40,372 bases of DNA, taken from positions 1-40,372 of the forward strand of contig JAHEEC010000030.1 of assembly GCA_024640885.1 (NCBI GenBank), written 5' to 3'. The first letter of the stretch is position 1. Every line of letters starts with the position of its first letter. Below the pieces are notes generated by a model. That model searched no databases. It saw only the letters and a program-made list of their open reading frames with translations, and was not told where the DNA came from. Positions 16,083-26,700 of this stretch are shown here, piece after piece. Source of the DNA: Bacteroidota bacterium. GTDB taxonomy: Bacteria; Bacteroidota; Bacteroidia; Bacteroidales; GCA-2748055. Made by a program: the position numbers and the translations under genes.

Positions 16083-19000
16083 TTATAAACCTACCTTTAA
16101 TCCGATGATCACTGATCTGGGTTGAGGGATCTTTCCGTAATCAATCCCCTGTCCCAGGACCCCGTTTATGTAACTGAATTCCGGATCGTAACCCAGGTAC
16201 CCGGTGGAGGTGATCAGATTACTCCCAGTGATATAGATCCTGAGGCTGTTGATAAAGGAGATTGCACGCGCAAAATCATAGGATAGCGTGACCGAGCTCA
16301 ACCGAAAGAAGGAGCCATCCTCGATCCATCGGCTTGAGAACCTGTTGTTTCCCAAAGGATCCCCAAAAGTGGCCCGGGGAAGTCCAGTCTCCTGCCCCTC
16401 CATGTTCCACCTGTTATACACTGCAGTGCTCTGGTTGTTATAACCCGACATGGATTCCAGCTGGGAACGCATGTAGTTGAAAACATCGTTCCCGGCCGTG
16501 TACTGTAACAGGAATTCCAGCGAAATCCCCCTGAATGAAATCCGGTTATAGAGTCCGGCGATGAAATCGGGATGAGGATCCCCGATCACCGTTTTGTCGG
16601 CCTCATCAATGATGCCATTCCCGTCCATGTCTTCGAAATGCACATCCCCGGCATTGAACCTCCTGCCCGATTTATCGGAGAGGCCGGCTGCATCCGCTTC
16701 CTGTTGGGTAGTGAATATGCCCAGTGACCTAAAGCCGTAAAATAACCCCATGGGCTTGCCCACCTTGGTGATTTTTTCCCCTCCGGAAAAGGAGGTAATG
16801 ATCTGCTCATCGGGAAGGGATAATACCTGGTTCCTGTTCACTGAAAGATTGGCATCCACTTCCCACTTGAGGGATGAAACCAGGATCTTGCCATAGGCGT
16901 TGATCTCAATCCCTTTGTTTTCGCAGGAGCCCCCGTTGGTCATATAGGATTCAAATCCATAGTAGGTTGGCAGTGTCCTGAAAGTGATCATGTCATCTGT
17001 AACCTCCCTGTAAAGGTTGGCATTGAACATCAGCCTCTCATGGAACATGGAAAGATCCACCCCGAGGTTGCTCTTTTTCACGGCTTCCCATTTTAATCCC
17101 GGATTATACATCCCGTGCAGCGTAAAACCTGTGATGGAGTAATAGGGCACTGTTTTGTAGTAAAGACGGGTGTAATAATTGGTAAAGTCATCACTGCCCA
17201 CGACTCCGTATGAGGCGCGGATCTTCAGTTCATCCAGGGCGCTGATCCCATCCAAAAACTGCTCAGAGGAGATCCTCCACGCAACGGCACCGGAGGGCAG
17301 TACTGCAAACGGGAAGCCTGAAATTGCAATACCTTCATTCACCTTGTTACCGAATTTGGACGAAGCATCCAGAGAGAGATTTGCCAGAAAGATATACCGG
17401 TCATTGAGAATATAACTGGCGGTTAAATAATAGTTTAGCCAGCTCCATCGATCCTCCGATCCGAATACGGATTTCTCGTCAGCCTTCCCCGAGTTCAGAT
17501 CCTTGAATTCATCCGTAGCCGAGTTCTGGGCACTTCCGGCATCCTGCATCAGGTTATTCATATTATACCTGGCCCCCGCATCCACAGTCAAATCGTGAAT
17601 GTACCCGAAAAGGTTCCGGTAACTGACCCTTACATCACCCAGGATTGAATAATACTGGTTCACCAGTACCATCATGGATCGCTCGGCAGAACCGTCTCCC
17701 TGGGCGGCCATGCCCCAGGAGGGGATGAAAATCTTCTCATTGGATTTGAGCCGATCCAGTCCGAACTGTGCCCTGGCCGTCAGGTGATCGGTGATCTTGA
17801 CGGTAAGGTAGGAGACTCCCAGGAACTTGGAAGTTTCATCGGATGCTTCCAGGTCATTTACAATCGCAGCAGGGTTGCTCAGACCAAAGTCTGCCACATC
17901 ATCAAAGATGGGCAGGCTGGTACCCTCCTGGTCCTTCTGATACACGGTGAGCATGGGAGATTTGATCAGGCTGGCGAAAATCGGGTTGGTCTGAGGTGAA
18001 GCACCTGTCTCCATGAGCCCGTATTTACCAGCTGTATAACCCAGGTTGAACCCTATATCCAGCCGTGAAGAGACCTGGACCACTGAATTGAACCGGAAAT
18101 TAAAGCGGTTGTAGAAGGTATTTTGAATGATGGCTTCATTGGACAGGTATCCACCGGAGATGGAGTACCTGGCCCGCGCATCACCTCCCCTGACGGTAAG
18201 GTGGGTATCATAAAGGGTTCCGTTCCTGAAGACCTCATCCTGCCAATTGGTGTTGTTCTCATACCTGGTCCGGTAAAGATAATTGGGATCGTAGGCCAGG
18301 AAAGGGTATTGAGTGAAGATCTGATCGCTGCTCAATCCTGCTCCCAACATCTGCTCCATAACGTAAGAGCTGAAATGGGAGGCATCCATCACGGGGATTT
18401 GCGGTGGAGCGGTTGCGAGCCCCCCCGAAACAGATACATCCAGGGTGGTCTTTCCTCCCCTTGGAGGATTGGTAGTGACAAGCAGGACACCGTTTGCAGC
18501 CTTGATCCCGAAATGACCGGCCGATGCAGCATCCTTAAGCAGAACAATGCTCGAGATATCTCTTTTATCGAGGTCTGCCAGCGGATTGTGCTGGAATCCC
18601 TGGATCACCGGGTTTTTAAATCCCTCCTCCATCATGATCATGCCGTCCACCACCACCAGGGGCAGGGAAGAGGAGTAGAGCGAAGCGTATCCCCTGGAGG
18701 TTTGGAACGCGCCTTCACCCGGCATTCCCGATCGGTTAATCACCTGCAGACCGCTCAACCTGCCCTTGAGGTCCTGGCAGAATGAGGGATTGGGCGACTG
18801 GCCAAGATCCGTCAAGCGGAAGGACTCGGCAGCACCTGAGATATTCTTCCTGGGAATCTCTGAAAAGAAGAGGTCCGTTGGATCGTCTATTGAGAGGTCC
18901 CCCTCTTCCAGCATCCAGACTTCAATAGATTCCCTGCCATGGACAAAAATGGTCTTATCTTTATATCCGGGATATGAAAACAGTAATTGCTCCCTTCGGT

Positions 19001-19229
19001 CCGTCAGGAATATTTCAAAATTCCCGTCTGGCCCGGAGCGAACCGGATCGGACTGGGTATTGGCAGAACTGATCCCCATATCCCCGATTGGCATCCCGGT
19101 TCTGGCCGAATGGACCGTTCCGGTGACCAGGTACTCCGCATCCTGTCCCATCAGTGGAACAGCAAGCAAACAGGCCCAAAGAAGGGCCGGCCGGCGGAAG
19201 GTAATGAACCTATGGAACATAGATTTCAT
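16083..19229 (-). CDS. SusC/RagA-family TonB-dependent outer-membrane transporter (SusC-2)
   Basis: A 1048-residue protein with a signal peptide (ALLWACLLAVPLMGQ), a carboxypeptidase-regulatory-like domain (about 33-107), a plug (LVVVDGM near 191, LLKDAASAGHFGIKAANGVLL near 230) and a 22-strand-type barrel ending in an aromatic-poor VIIGLKVGL. The region where a TonB box such as EEVVV is expected (about 108-125) reads EEGDLSIDDPTDLFFSE, so the box is absent or strongly diverged, unlike SusC-1. A late EF-hand-like loop, DMDGNGIIDEADKTVIGDPHPDFIAG (split as DMDGNGIIDEADK and IGDPHPDF), is typical of the family. The start overlaps the FAS1 gene stop by 20 bp, which suggests translational coupling. 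ATG 19220 is an alternative start. Confidence 0.93.
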   Translation of the reverse strand: MKSMFHRFITFRRPALLWACLLAVPLMGQDAEYLVTGTVHSARTGMPIGDMGISSANTQSDPVRSGPDGNFEIFLTDRREQLLFSYPGYKDKTIFVHGRESIEVWMLEEGDLSIDDPTDLFFSEIPRKNISGAAESFRLTDLGQSPNPSFCQDLKGRLSGLQVINRSGMPGEGAFQTSRGYASLYSSSLPLVVVDGMIMMEEGFKNPVIQGFQHNPLADLDKRDISSIVLLKDAASAGHFGIKAANGVLLVTTNPPRGGKTTLDVSVSGGLATAPPQIPVMDASHFSSYVMEQMLGAGLSSDQIFTQYPFLAYDPNYLYRTRYENNTNWQDEVFRNGTLYDTHLTVRGGDARARYSISGGYLSNEAIIQNTFYNRFNFRFNSVVQVSSRLDIGFNLGYTAGKYGLMETGASPQTNPIFASLIKSPMLTVYQKDQEGTSLPIFDDVADFGLSNPAAIVNDLEASDETSKFLGVSYLTVKITDHLTARAQFGLDRLKSNEKIFIPSWGMAAQGDGSAERSMMVLVNQYYSILGDVRVSYRNLFGYIHDLTVDAGARYNMNNLMQDAGSAQNSATDEFKDLNSGKADEKSVFGSEDRWSWLNYYLTASYILNDRYIFLANLSLDASSKFGNKVNEGIAISGFPFAVLPSGAVAWRISSEQFLDGISALDELKIRASYGVVGSDDFTNYYTRLYYKTVPYYSITGFTLHGMYNPGLKWEAVKKSNLGVDLSMFHERLMFNANLYREVTDDMITFRTLPTYYGFESYMTNGGSCENKGIEINAYGKILVSSLKWEVDANLSVNRNQVLSLPDEQIITSFSGGEKITKVGKPMGLFYGFRSLGIFTTQQEADAAGLSDKSGRRFNAGDVHFEDMDGNGIIDEADKTVIGDPHPDFIAGLYNRISFRGISLEFLLQYTAGNDVFNYMRSQLESMSGYNNQSTAVYNRWNMEGQETGLPRATFGDPLGNNRFSSRWIEDGSFFRLSSVTLSYDFARAISFINSLRIYITGSNLITSTGYLGYDPEFSYINGVLGQGIDYGKIPQPRSVIIGLKVGL

Positions 19230-20691
19230 CGGGTATCAGTTTGATGTAGTCCACATATATCGAGTTATATCCTACCAGGGGAAGCTCATCCACGATGGTG
19301 ATCCTGACCAGTTTGGTTCCGAATTCACTGAAAGTATAAGAGCCGGAGATCACAGGATTAAAATTGCCTTTTGCCCAATTGTCCACCGGATCTCCCACGG
19401 GCACAAAAGCCCCGGTCTCCTCATTCCTGACCGAGATCTGGTAGTGGGACGGCCCAAGTTTGGGTCCCGACCAGACGATCCAGTAGGTGGTCTTCAGGAC
19501 CATGTTTACCGTGAATTCGATGTAATCACCCACAAACTGGCAGCCATACCACACGTAGGCACCGTCAGAGGCCCTGGTATCATTTCTCTGTTCGATGGGG
19601 TAGATGGTGTTGGAAACTGACCTGTTCTGTCGCCTTTCGCATTCAATGGTTATGGGAAGGAGGAAGTAACTTTTGGGTATCAACATGTTACCCAGAAAAT
19701 GCGCCACCCCGTTGCTCATCTCCAGGTCTGTTTCGGTGAATTGAAGATTGGCTCTTTCAATGGTCTTACCGGTGACCGAGGTCAAGGTATCAGGAAGTTC
19801 ATCCTTGAAGTATGCCCCTCCTGTAAAGCTCCCGCTGAATGTGATAAAGAGCAGCTGGCTGTAAGTCTCTTCATCCAGGTCATCGATCGCTCCAAAGTAA
19901 ACCGAGACGTCATCCAGTGCTTCCCTCACATCAGGATTTGACGGGATAAAACCGGTATAGGGTTCAGCCTCATTGTTAAGGCCGGCCACCTCGTCAAGGA
20001 AGTAGTTCTCCTCTCTCCAGATGGTATCATAGATCGCATTGCCGTTGTCATCCACTCCGATCCTCTCGCTTTTATCATAGTCTATGAACCGTTTATCCAT
20101 GGAGTTCAGAAAATCCTGAAGGATGCTGTAAGAGGTATCCAGGGCCATAATGTACTCGTAAAGATTGGGCTTGGGAATTAGCATCTGTTCCAGCTCATGA
20201 ACTACCCCGTTCTGACAGAAATTATCCACATTCTCCATATTGATCCTGGATTCAAAAATGCTGTATTGATTCTCTCCGGATGCATTCATATCGAGATACT
20301 TACCTATATACGTCAGCAGTTCCTGATCGGCAAAATCGTGTGAAAACAGCCTTGAATAAAGAATGTGGAACCCGATAATTCGCTCCCACTCCTCGTCGGT
20401 ATATTCAGCCATTCCGTCAAAAGCATCGTTCACTGGAACAAAAAGTGTGAAAAACTGGTTCCTGGTCAGCATCTCATCATATCCGTACCTGATCAGTGCA
20501 TCGTGGAAACGGCTGAAATTCTGGTTCTGGCCTATGAGCTCAAGTACATTATTCTCGATCTGTTGAGGGCCACTGTGATAATAACCTTCCCAGCTGTCAT
20601 TGAGGGTGCAAGAGGGACTCAATCCCTGAATAACCAGGATCATCAGGGAACCTGCAAGCCGGATCTTTCGATATGGATTACTCCTGCTCAT
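19210..20691 (-). CDS. FAS1 (fasciclin) lipoprotein with C-terminal beta-sandwich, upstream of SusC-2
   Basis: From ATG 20691 the product is 493 residues with signal MSRSNPYRKIRLAGSLMI and lipid Cys28 (GLSPSC). Two FAS1 domains follow: the first near 45-175 (FTLFVPVNDAFDGM, NGVVHELEQMLIP), the second near 176-345 (YTGFIPSNPDV, NGVAHFLGNMLIP). Residues about 350-493 form a beta-rich domain ending NSIYVDYIKLIP, like a galactose-binding or CBM-type jelly roll. FAS1 domains mediate adhesion and are frequent in Bacteroidota lipoproteins. The open frame reaches 20760, but ATG 20691 starts 4 bp after the previous stop. Placement just before SusC, with overlap, suggests it is a partner of the SusC-2/D-2 complex (inference). 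Confidence 0.88.
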   Translation of the reverse strand: MSRSNPYRKIRLAGSLMILVIQGLSPSCTLNDSWEGYYHSGPQQIENNVLELIGQNQNFSRFHDALIRYGYDEMLTRNQFFTLFVPVNDAFDGMAEYTDEEWERIIGFHILYSRLFSHDFADQELLTYIGKYLDMNASGENQYSIFESRINMENVDNFCQNGVVHELEQMLIPKPNLYEYIMALDTSYSILQDFLNSMDKRFIDYDKSERIGVDDNGNAIYDTIWREENYFLDEVAGLNNEAEPYTGFIPSNPDVREALDDVSVYFGAIDDLDEETYSQLLFITFSGSFTGGAYFKDELPDTLTSVTGKTIERANLQFTETDLEMSNGVAHFLGNMLIPKSYFLLPITIECERRQNRSVSNTIYPIEQRNDTRASDGAYVWYGCQFVGDYIEFTVNMVLKTTYWIVWSGPKLGPSHYQISVRNEETGAFVPVGDPVDNWAKGNFNPVISGSYTFSEFGTKLVRITIVDELPLVGYNSIYVDYIKLIPDEIYVP

Positions 20692-20695
20692 GTTT

Positions 20696-22228
20696 CTATT
20701 CAGTGATCGGCCATAAAGCCAGGTAATCAAAAACTCCATACCCGTTCTCCAGGGAGACAAACCGGAGGGTATGTGAATTGGTTTCTGTCAGCAACAACCT
20801 TCCCATGTACTGACTTGTATTGTAGTCATATTTCCATTCCTGTCCGGGCCATCTTTTATTGTGGACAAAACTGAAGGTTTCCCCAAGCCGGGCTCCATCC
20901 CAGAATGCCTGTGCCCATCCAGTATTGGTCTGATAACTTGCCCAGTGGAAATAGACATCATATTTTCCCCGGATGACCGGTGGAAGGGCAAACTCAACTG
21001 ACCAGCCTGCCCGATCCCTGGTGGTTTGCAGATTGGTCTCCCCGTCGGAAAGAATGGAGTTCCTGAAATAGATGCCCGTATTCTCCGCTTTGATCCCGTT
21101 TATATCTTCCAGCTGTAATTCTGAATATTGTCTTCCGATGCTGATCCCCTGGTAATTGGTAAGGTCGATGATCATAAAGACTGGTGCAGGTTCAAAGGGT
21201 TCAAGGAGCTTGTCGATCTGGTGGAATGTACCATTCTTAGCCTGGCGGTTGGATCCCTCCGGAATTACCATTACGAAATGCTCCGGGGAAACTTCATCCT
21301 TGTGCTGATTAAGGAGGATATCGTTGTCGATGGAGACATTGATCAGCAAGTTGGAGGCAAGGGTCGGGTAGTTAAAGGTATCCAGGTCATTGAGGAACAA
21401 GAGGTCAGGGATTATATGGTAGGCCACATATTTATACAGCCCATTGCTCTTTTCCGTGGGATCGTCTGAATCGGAATAGCGCTCAACCAGGTCCTCCACA
21501 CCTGAAATACCGCCACTTGCATAGGTTTCATCCGATTCCACAAAAATGGTGAACCTGCTGCGAAAATTGATCTCTTCATTTACCTTGATGGTAATCACAT
21601 CCAGGCTGTCGTCAAGTCCGGTGATTTCCAGCGCATCACAGAAGATTGTAAAAGTGCCCTCCTCCAGCAGTCGGTCTACGATGGACCCTACGATGGGGGT
21701 GAGAACCCCGTTAATCCTGTGTATAATCCCGTTCTCCACATTTATATCACGATGCGTGATCATGGCATCATTGACCAAAATGGTCTCCAGCCCCCCTTCG
21801 GAAAAGGTGACCACCAGGTGGTCACCTGAAAAGGTGGTGTCCTGGATCACCCCATCCCTGAAATAGGAACTTTCAATCTCAATGTTCAGCAGATGGTATT
21901 TGACCAGAGTGATCAGGTAATCCATCTCAAACTGGTCTACCGAGCTCTTCCCGTTTTCCTCAAGGAAGGTACCGAAGGCTTCGTCATCGGGGGCAAACAG
22001 GGTATAGTGCCCGTATGCATTCAGGGTTGATTTCAATCCGGTGATTTCCAGGATACTGATAAAAATACTGTATTGATCCGCATGCTCCTCCAGGTAGTCG
22101 GAGATAAGCAATTCCTCATCTTCAAAGAAAACCTCGTCAAACTTCTCCTTTTTACAACCCCCTGCCATCATCACAACGCATACCAGGATACCGGTCAGGA
22201 GTTTGTATGTTTCGGTTTTCACGATCAT
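20696..22228 (-). CDS. FAS1 (fasciclin) lipoprotein with C-terminal beta-sandwich, downstream of SusD-1
   Basis: From ATG 22228 the product is 510 residues, with lipobox MMAGGC (Cys25) followed by KKEKF. FAS1 domain 1 spans about 37-175 (YTLFAPDDEAFGTF, NGIIHRINGVLTP), domain 2 about 176-345 (FTIFVESDE, NGTFHQIDKLLEP). A C-terminal domain (about 350-510) holds GKYDVYFHWASYQ and GVFDYLALWPITE, resembling a carbohydrate-binding jelly roll. The frame runs open to 22375 inside SusD-1; I prefer ATG 22228, 4 bp after the SusD stop TAG, because it begins a clean lipoprotein signal. ATG 22246 would overlap SusD by 14 bp. It occupies the SusE-like position after SusD-1, so surface glycan binding is a reasonable guess. 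Confidence 0.88.
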   Translation of the reverse strand: MIVKTETYKLLTGILVCVVMMAGGCKKEKFDEVFFEDEELLISDYLEEHADQYSIFISILEITGLKSTLNAYGHYTLFAPDDEAFGTFLEENGKSSVDQFEMDYLITLVKYHLLNIEIESSYFRDGVIQDTTFSGDHLVVTFSEGGLETILVNDAMITHRDINVENGIIHRINGVLTPIVGSIVDRLLEEGTFTIFCDALEITGLDDSLDVITIKVNEEINFRSRFTIFVESDETYASGGISGVEDLVERYSDSDDPTEKSNGLYKYVAYHIIPDLLFLNDLDTFNYPTLASNLLINVSIDNDILLNQHKDEVSPEHFVMVIPEGSNRQAKNGTFHQIDKLLEPFEPAPVFMIIDLTNYQGISIGRQYSELQLEDINGIKAENTGIYFRNSILSDGETNLQTTRDRAGWSVEFALPPVIRGKYDVYFHWASYQTNTGWAQAFWDGARLGETFSFVHNKRWPGQEWKYDYNTSQYMGRLLLTETNSHTLRFVSLENGYGVFDYLALWPITE

Positions 22229-22232
22229 TTCT

Positions 22233-23768
22233 CTACTGGTTTTCATAATAAGGGTTCTGCACCAGTTTGTTGTTCTGGTCCATCTCGTCCTGGTGGATGG
22301 GGAGGAACCAGCTGTTGGGATTGGAATATTTGCTCCGGATAATCTCAGCCTCTTCATAGGTCTTGTTGGCAGCAAGGATCTCTACCATCAGGCCCACCCG
22401 TTCGTATCCGTTTCTTTTCCCGAATCTCACCAAATCGAACCACCTTTTACCCTCTCCACAAAACTCCTTGGCCCGCTCCTCCAGGATCAGTTCTTCCAGA
22501 TCATTCTTATTGGGGATGTTCGAGATGGGCTCAACAAGTGCACGGGCCCTGACCAGGTTCACCAGGTCCACGGCCTCTGACAGTGCACCCTGCTGCACCA
22601 TCGCTTCTGCTTTCATGAGCAGGACATCGGGGTACCGGTATACGATCCAGTTGGCATCACTCTCTCTGTTGCCGGTACGGTAACCGCTGGCAGATGCCCC
22701 TGTAGCCAGGCTAGGAAGACCTTCGGTACCCACATATTTCCAAAGCACGTGGGAGGTTTCAAACCTGTACCATCCTGCGCCTGAATAGTCCCAATAGGTC
22801 CGGTTCCCCGCCCTTCGATCGCTGGGATATTTCTCGAATTCCTTGACGAAATATGGGGAAACCCTGAACTCATCGTTCCCATCCGGAAAGGTGTCGTCTC
22901 CAGGATTCGGCGCCATCATCCGGTATAGCAGGTTGGTCTGGTCCAGGTCCTTATCGAACTGGATCTCGAAAATGCTTTCGTTGGAATTGCCGGGAAAAAA
23001 GTTCATGAACCAGTCCTCCCCGTCTATCATCCCGTACAATCCGCTGTTAATTACTTTGTTGCACGCATCAATGGAAGCCTGGTACTTTTCAAAATAGAGG
23101 TAGATATCAGCCATCAGGGCATAGGCCGCCCCCTTTGTGGCCCTGCCTTTATCATACTCAAGCCTGCCATACGAGGTGGGCAGGTACTGAACCGAACCGG
23201 TCAGGTCATCTATGATCTGCAGGAATATGGTTTCTGCAGGGGTTACGGCCGGATAGTAATCCTGAGCATCATTTTCCGATGCCTCCAGGACCAGCGGTAC
23301 ATCCCTGAAGATCCGAACAAGGTAAAAATAGCACAGGCTCCTGACAAACAGAGCTTCAGCTTCGAATGCCCTGCTTTCGTTTTCATTAAAGCTCTGATCC
23401 CGGTCCACCACCTGTGGGGAGAATTTCAGTACCGTGTTGGCAAAATTGATGGTTCGGTAGAGCTGGTTCCACCGGTTAAGTTCATTTTCCGGGTAGATGA
23501 ATCCATCCATGATTTTCCGGTCCTCGGTGCTGATATTTACCCCGGGAACCATCAGGTCACCCCTCAGTTCACCCCATTTAAAAAGCAATTCAATGGTTCC
23601 TGCCAATTCTTTATAGGTACCGGCCACTACCGCCTGTACATCTTCTCCCGTCTGCCAGAATTCTTCCCTGATCAGTTCGCTCTCTGGTTCCAGATGGAGC
23701 CAATCGGAGCATCCCCAGATCAGCATTGTCAGGACTACAAGCCAGCACGTTTTCCTCAGTTCGTTCAT
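22233..23768 (-). CDS. SusD/RagB-family outer-membrane glycan-binding lipoprotein (SusD-1)
   Basis: A 511-residue lipoprotein (TMLIWGC, Cys20) of the SusD family: CSDWLHLEPESELIREEFWQ in the N-terminal segment, ALFVRSLCYFYLVRIFRDVPLV in the TPR-like helices, and the conserved C-terminal LEELILEERAKEFCGEGKRWFDLVRFGK block, followed by FLPIHQDEMDQN. The gene starts 3 bp after SusC-1 and is followed after 4 bp by a FAS1 gene, so it is part of one transcript. The protein would form the extracellular lid of the SusC-1 transporter and set, together with it, which oligosaccharide is imported. Confidence 0.95.
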   Translation of the reverse strand: MNELRKTCWLVVLTMLIWGCSDWLHLEPESELIREEFWQTGEDVQAVVAGTYKELAGTIELLFKWGELRGDLMVPGVNISTEDRKIMDGFIYPENELNRWNQLYRTINFANTVLKFSPQVVDRDQSFNENESRAFEAEALFVRSLCYFYLVRIFRDVPLVLEASENDAQDYYPAVTPAETIFLQIIDDLTGSVQYLPTSYGRLEYDKGRATKGAAYALMADIYLYFEKYQASIDACNKVINSGLYGMIDGEDWFMNFFPGNSNESIFEIQFDKDLDQTNLLYRMMAPNPGDDTFPDGNDEFRVSPYFVKEFEKYPSDRRAGNRTYWDYSGAGWYRFETSHVLWKYVGTEGLPSLATGASASGYRTGNRESDANWIVYRYPDVLLMKAEAMVQQGALSEAVDLVNLVRARALVEPISNIPNKNDLEELILEERAKEFCGEGKRWFDLVRFGKRNGYERVGLMVEILAANKTYEEAEIIRSKYSNPNSWFLPIHQDEMDQNNKLVQNPYYENQ

Positions 23769-23771
23769 CCG

Positions 23772-26700
23772 TCAGAATTTTACATTGATGCTTAAAATAT
23801 AACTCTGCGGCGGTGGGGTATCTGCGTTATCCTCGCCTATGAAAAAGGGGTCATTGCTCAGCATGGGAACCTCGGGATCCACACCCGTATACCGTGTCCA
23901 TGTATATAAATTGTAGACCATCATATGCAGCTTAATCTCCTTGAGCCCAATTTTCGGGGCCAGTTTTCTGAAATTATAACTGATGCTTGCACTCTTAAAC
24001 CTGACAAAGGAACCGTCCTCCACGAACCGGTCTGATCCCAGCCAGTTGTATCCCTGGTTGTACAGGGCCCTTGGGATATCAGTCACGTCCCCCTGCCTCC
24101 GCCACCTGTTCAGCACTGAGATGCTCTGGTTGTTCCTGCTGAACATATTTTCATTTGACATCTTTGTCATGTTGACGATATCCTGACCCAGCCTGTAATG
24201 GAAGAAAAGCGTCACCACCAGGTTTTTCCAGGAGACTTTCGATCCGAATCCCCCGATGAAGTTAGGGTTGGAGTCGCCCAGCCATATGATATCAAGTTCA
24301 TTGATCAGTCCATCGTGGTTGATGTCCCTGTAAATGGCATCCCCGCCCCTGAAACGGTAGCCGTCAGCGTTGCCGTATCGCATGTAGAGGGGTTTGCCTT
24401 CCAGGTCAAGGATGCTGTTCCCATCGGCATCCCTCGCCACTGCATCGGCATCGGTGGGGAATACGCCCAGGTACTGGAATCCATAGAAAGCTCCGATGGG
24501 ATGGCCCTCCACGGCACGCCTTGCATACTGACCATTATCTCCTTCGGATTCAAACTCGAAATCGAAATTTTCGGGGATTTCCGTTATTTTGTTCTCATTG
24601 TGGGCAATGTTGAAATTAAAGTCCAGATTGAATGATCCCCGCTTGACCAGGTCGGTGACAAACATGACCTCCCACCCCCTGTTATCCATGGAACCCCAGT
24701 TTCTGGTTATTTTTGGAAATCCGGAAGTGGCAGGAAGGTCCAGGTTTTCCCACAATAGATCCTTGCTCTTCTGACGATAGATGTCAAAATGGACCTCCAG
24801 GTAGTTCTTGAAGGCAAACAGGTCCACCCCGTAATTGATCTGTGAATTCTTCTCCCACCTGAAATGGTCCAGTTGCAGGTTAGTCGGGATCACCACCGGC
24901 ATGTCGATGTATTCCTGACCTGTGCTGTAGAGGTTAAAATAGCCATAACTGCTCCCGGGCTGATTCCCGTTCACCCCGTAACTGTACCTAATTTTGAGGT
25001 CATTCAGGAATTCAAAACGTTCCATAAAGGATTCTGATGAGATCCTGTAGGCCAGTGAAACGGAAGGGAAGTTACCCCATCTGGATTCATAACCGAACCT
25101 TGAGGAACCCTCCCTCCTGATATTGACCTGAATCATGTACCTGTCCAGCAGGGAATAGTGGGCAAATCCCAGGAAAGCCACCATCCTGTTCTGACTGTAT
25201 CCGTCACCGATCCAGTAAACCGGGGCATCCTGTGCATAGTTTGTCAGGTAAGCCGAAGGCAGGTTCGATGTACTTCCATAATACCACCCGTTCCTCCGAT
25301 CAGAAAGTGTGAAAGCAATCATGGAAGTGAGTTTGTGTTTGCTGCTCTTCACGTAGGTGTACACGAGCTGGGACTGGCTTTCCAGCACGGAACTCTGATA
25401 ATCCATTCCAGAGGCCAGGTTGGCAAAGGAAGAGGTCCAGTGCATTCCGGTAACAATCTGGGGTAAAAACTTGTTTTCAAGCTGGTTATCAAGGTCATAA
25501 GCTACAAAACTCTGAAACACAAGGTTATCCAGGATATCGTACCGCAATTGAAGCTTGGTCCTCAACCTGTGCTGCTTCCTGTTCCAGGTGGCCTCATTGG
25601 CCATTGCTACAGGATTGTACCACTGGTATCCCTGGCCCTGGAAGTTGTCACCCGGGGAGAAATAATTATCGGACAGCTTGCCCTTTGGATCATACTCATA
25701 GATGCTCATATTAGGAGCCTTGATATATGAGAGCGCACGCACGGTGGTAGGAATGGCACTCTCCTGGTAACTGAGGTTGTTGTTTGAATAAGTATAGGAA
25801 AGGTCACCCGAAAAAAGCAATTTCTCTGAAACATGGTAGTCCAGGTTGAACCTTGAGGTGAATCTCTGGTAATCAGTGCCGACCGTGGTCCCATCCTGGT
25901 CCATGTAACCCGCTGAGAAACGGTAAAGGGCACTTTCACCACCTCCGGTGAGGGAAAAATTATGATCATGTGCAATCCCTGTCCGGGTGATGCTCCCAAG
26001 CCAGTCTGTATTCTGGGAGTAGTTATAATACTCCTCCCACTCTTTGTTGTAGGCCAGTTCGTTGGGAATCTGCCTGGAACCTGAATTTAGAATTCCTTCC
26101 AGCATCAGCATGGAGTAAGAATCCCCGTCCAGCAGAGGTATGGACTTGGGCTGTTGCTGAATGCTCAGTTTATAGAGGTACTCAAAGGAGGTTTTGCCTT
26201 TGACCCCCCTTTTGGTCTCGATCAGCAGCACCCCGTTGGCACCCCGGGAACCCCAGACGGCAGTAGCTGCGGCATCTTTGAGAACCTGAATGGAGAGGAT
26301 ATCCTCCGGTGCAATGTTCAACAGTCCGCTGAATTGCTCCTGTGTCACTGCTGAAAAATCAAAATCATTATCCAGCTCGATTTCAAATGGGACGCCGTCC
26401 ACTACGATCAGGGGCTGGTTGGATCCGCTGATTGAAGCCGTCCCCCGGATCCTGACAGACATACCCGCCCCCGGATCCCCCGAGGCCATAGTGATGTCCA
26501 CATTGCTTGCCCTGCCCTGCAACATCTCTCCAAGGCTTGAAACCTTAACCTCCTCAAGTTCAGACATCTCCACCTTCTCCACTGAACCTGTGAGGTCCCT
26601 TTCGGAGATGGGAATGAATCCTCCCACCTTTTTTCCTTCATAGGTGATCACCACCTCTTCAAGGGTCCTTGATTCTTCTTGGAGGTTCACCTGCAGGACA

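Noticed and set aside
18766..19620. 284-codon plus-strand frame
   Set aside because: It lies opposite SusC-2 and the FAS1 gene, both with clear domain motifs; its composition shows no domain or signal, so it is an antisense shadow.
20692..20760. Longer N-terminus for the FAS1 gene ending at 19210
   Set aside because: The added residues overlap the previous gene by 65 bp and bury the lipoprotein signal; ATG 20691 sits 4 bp after the previous stop.
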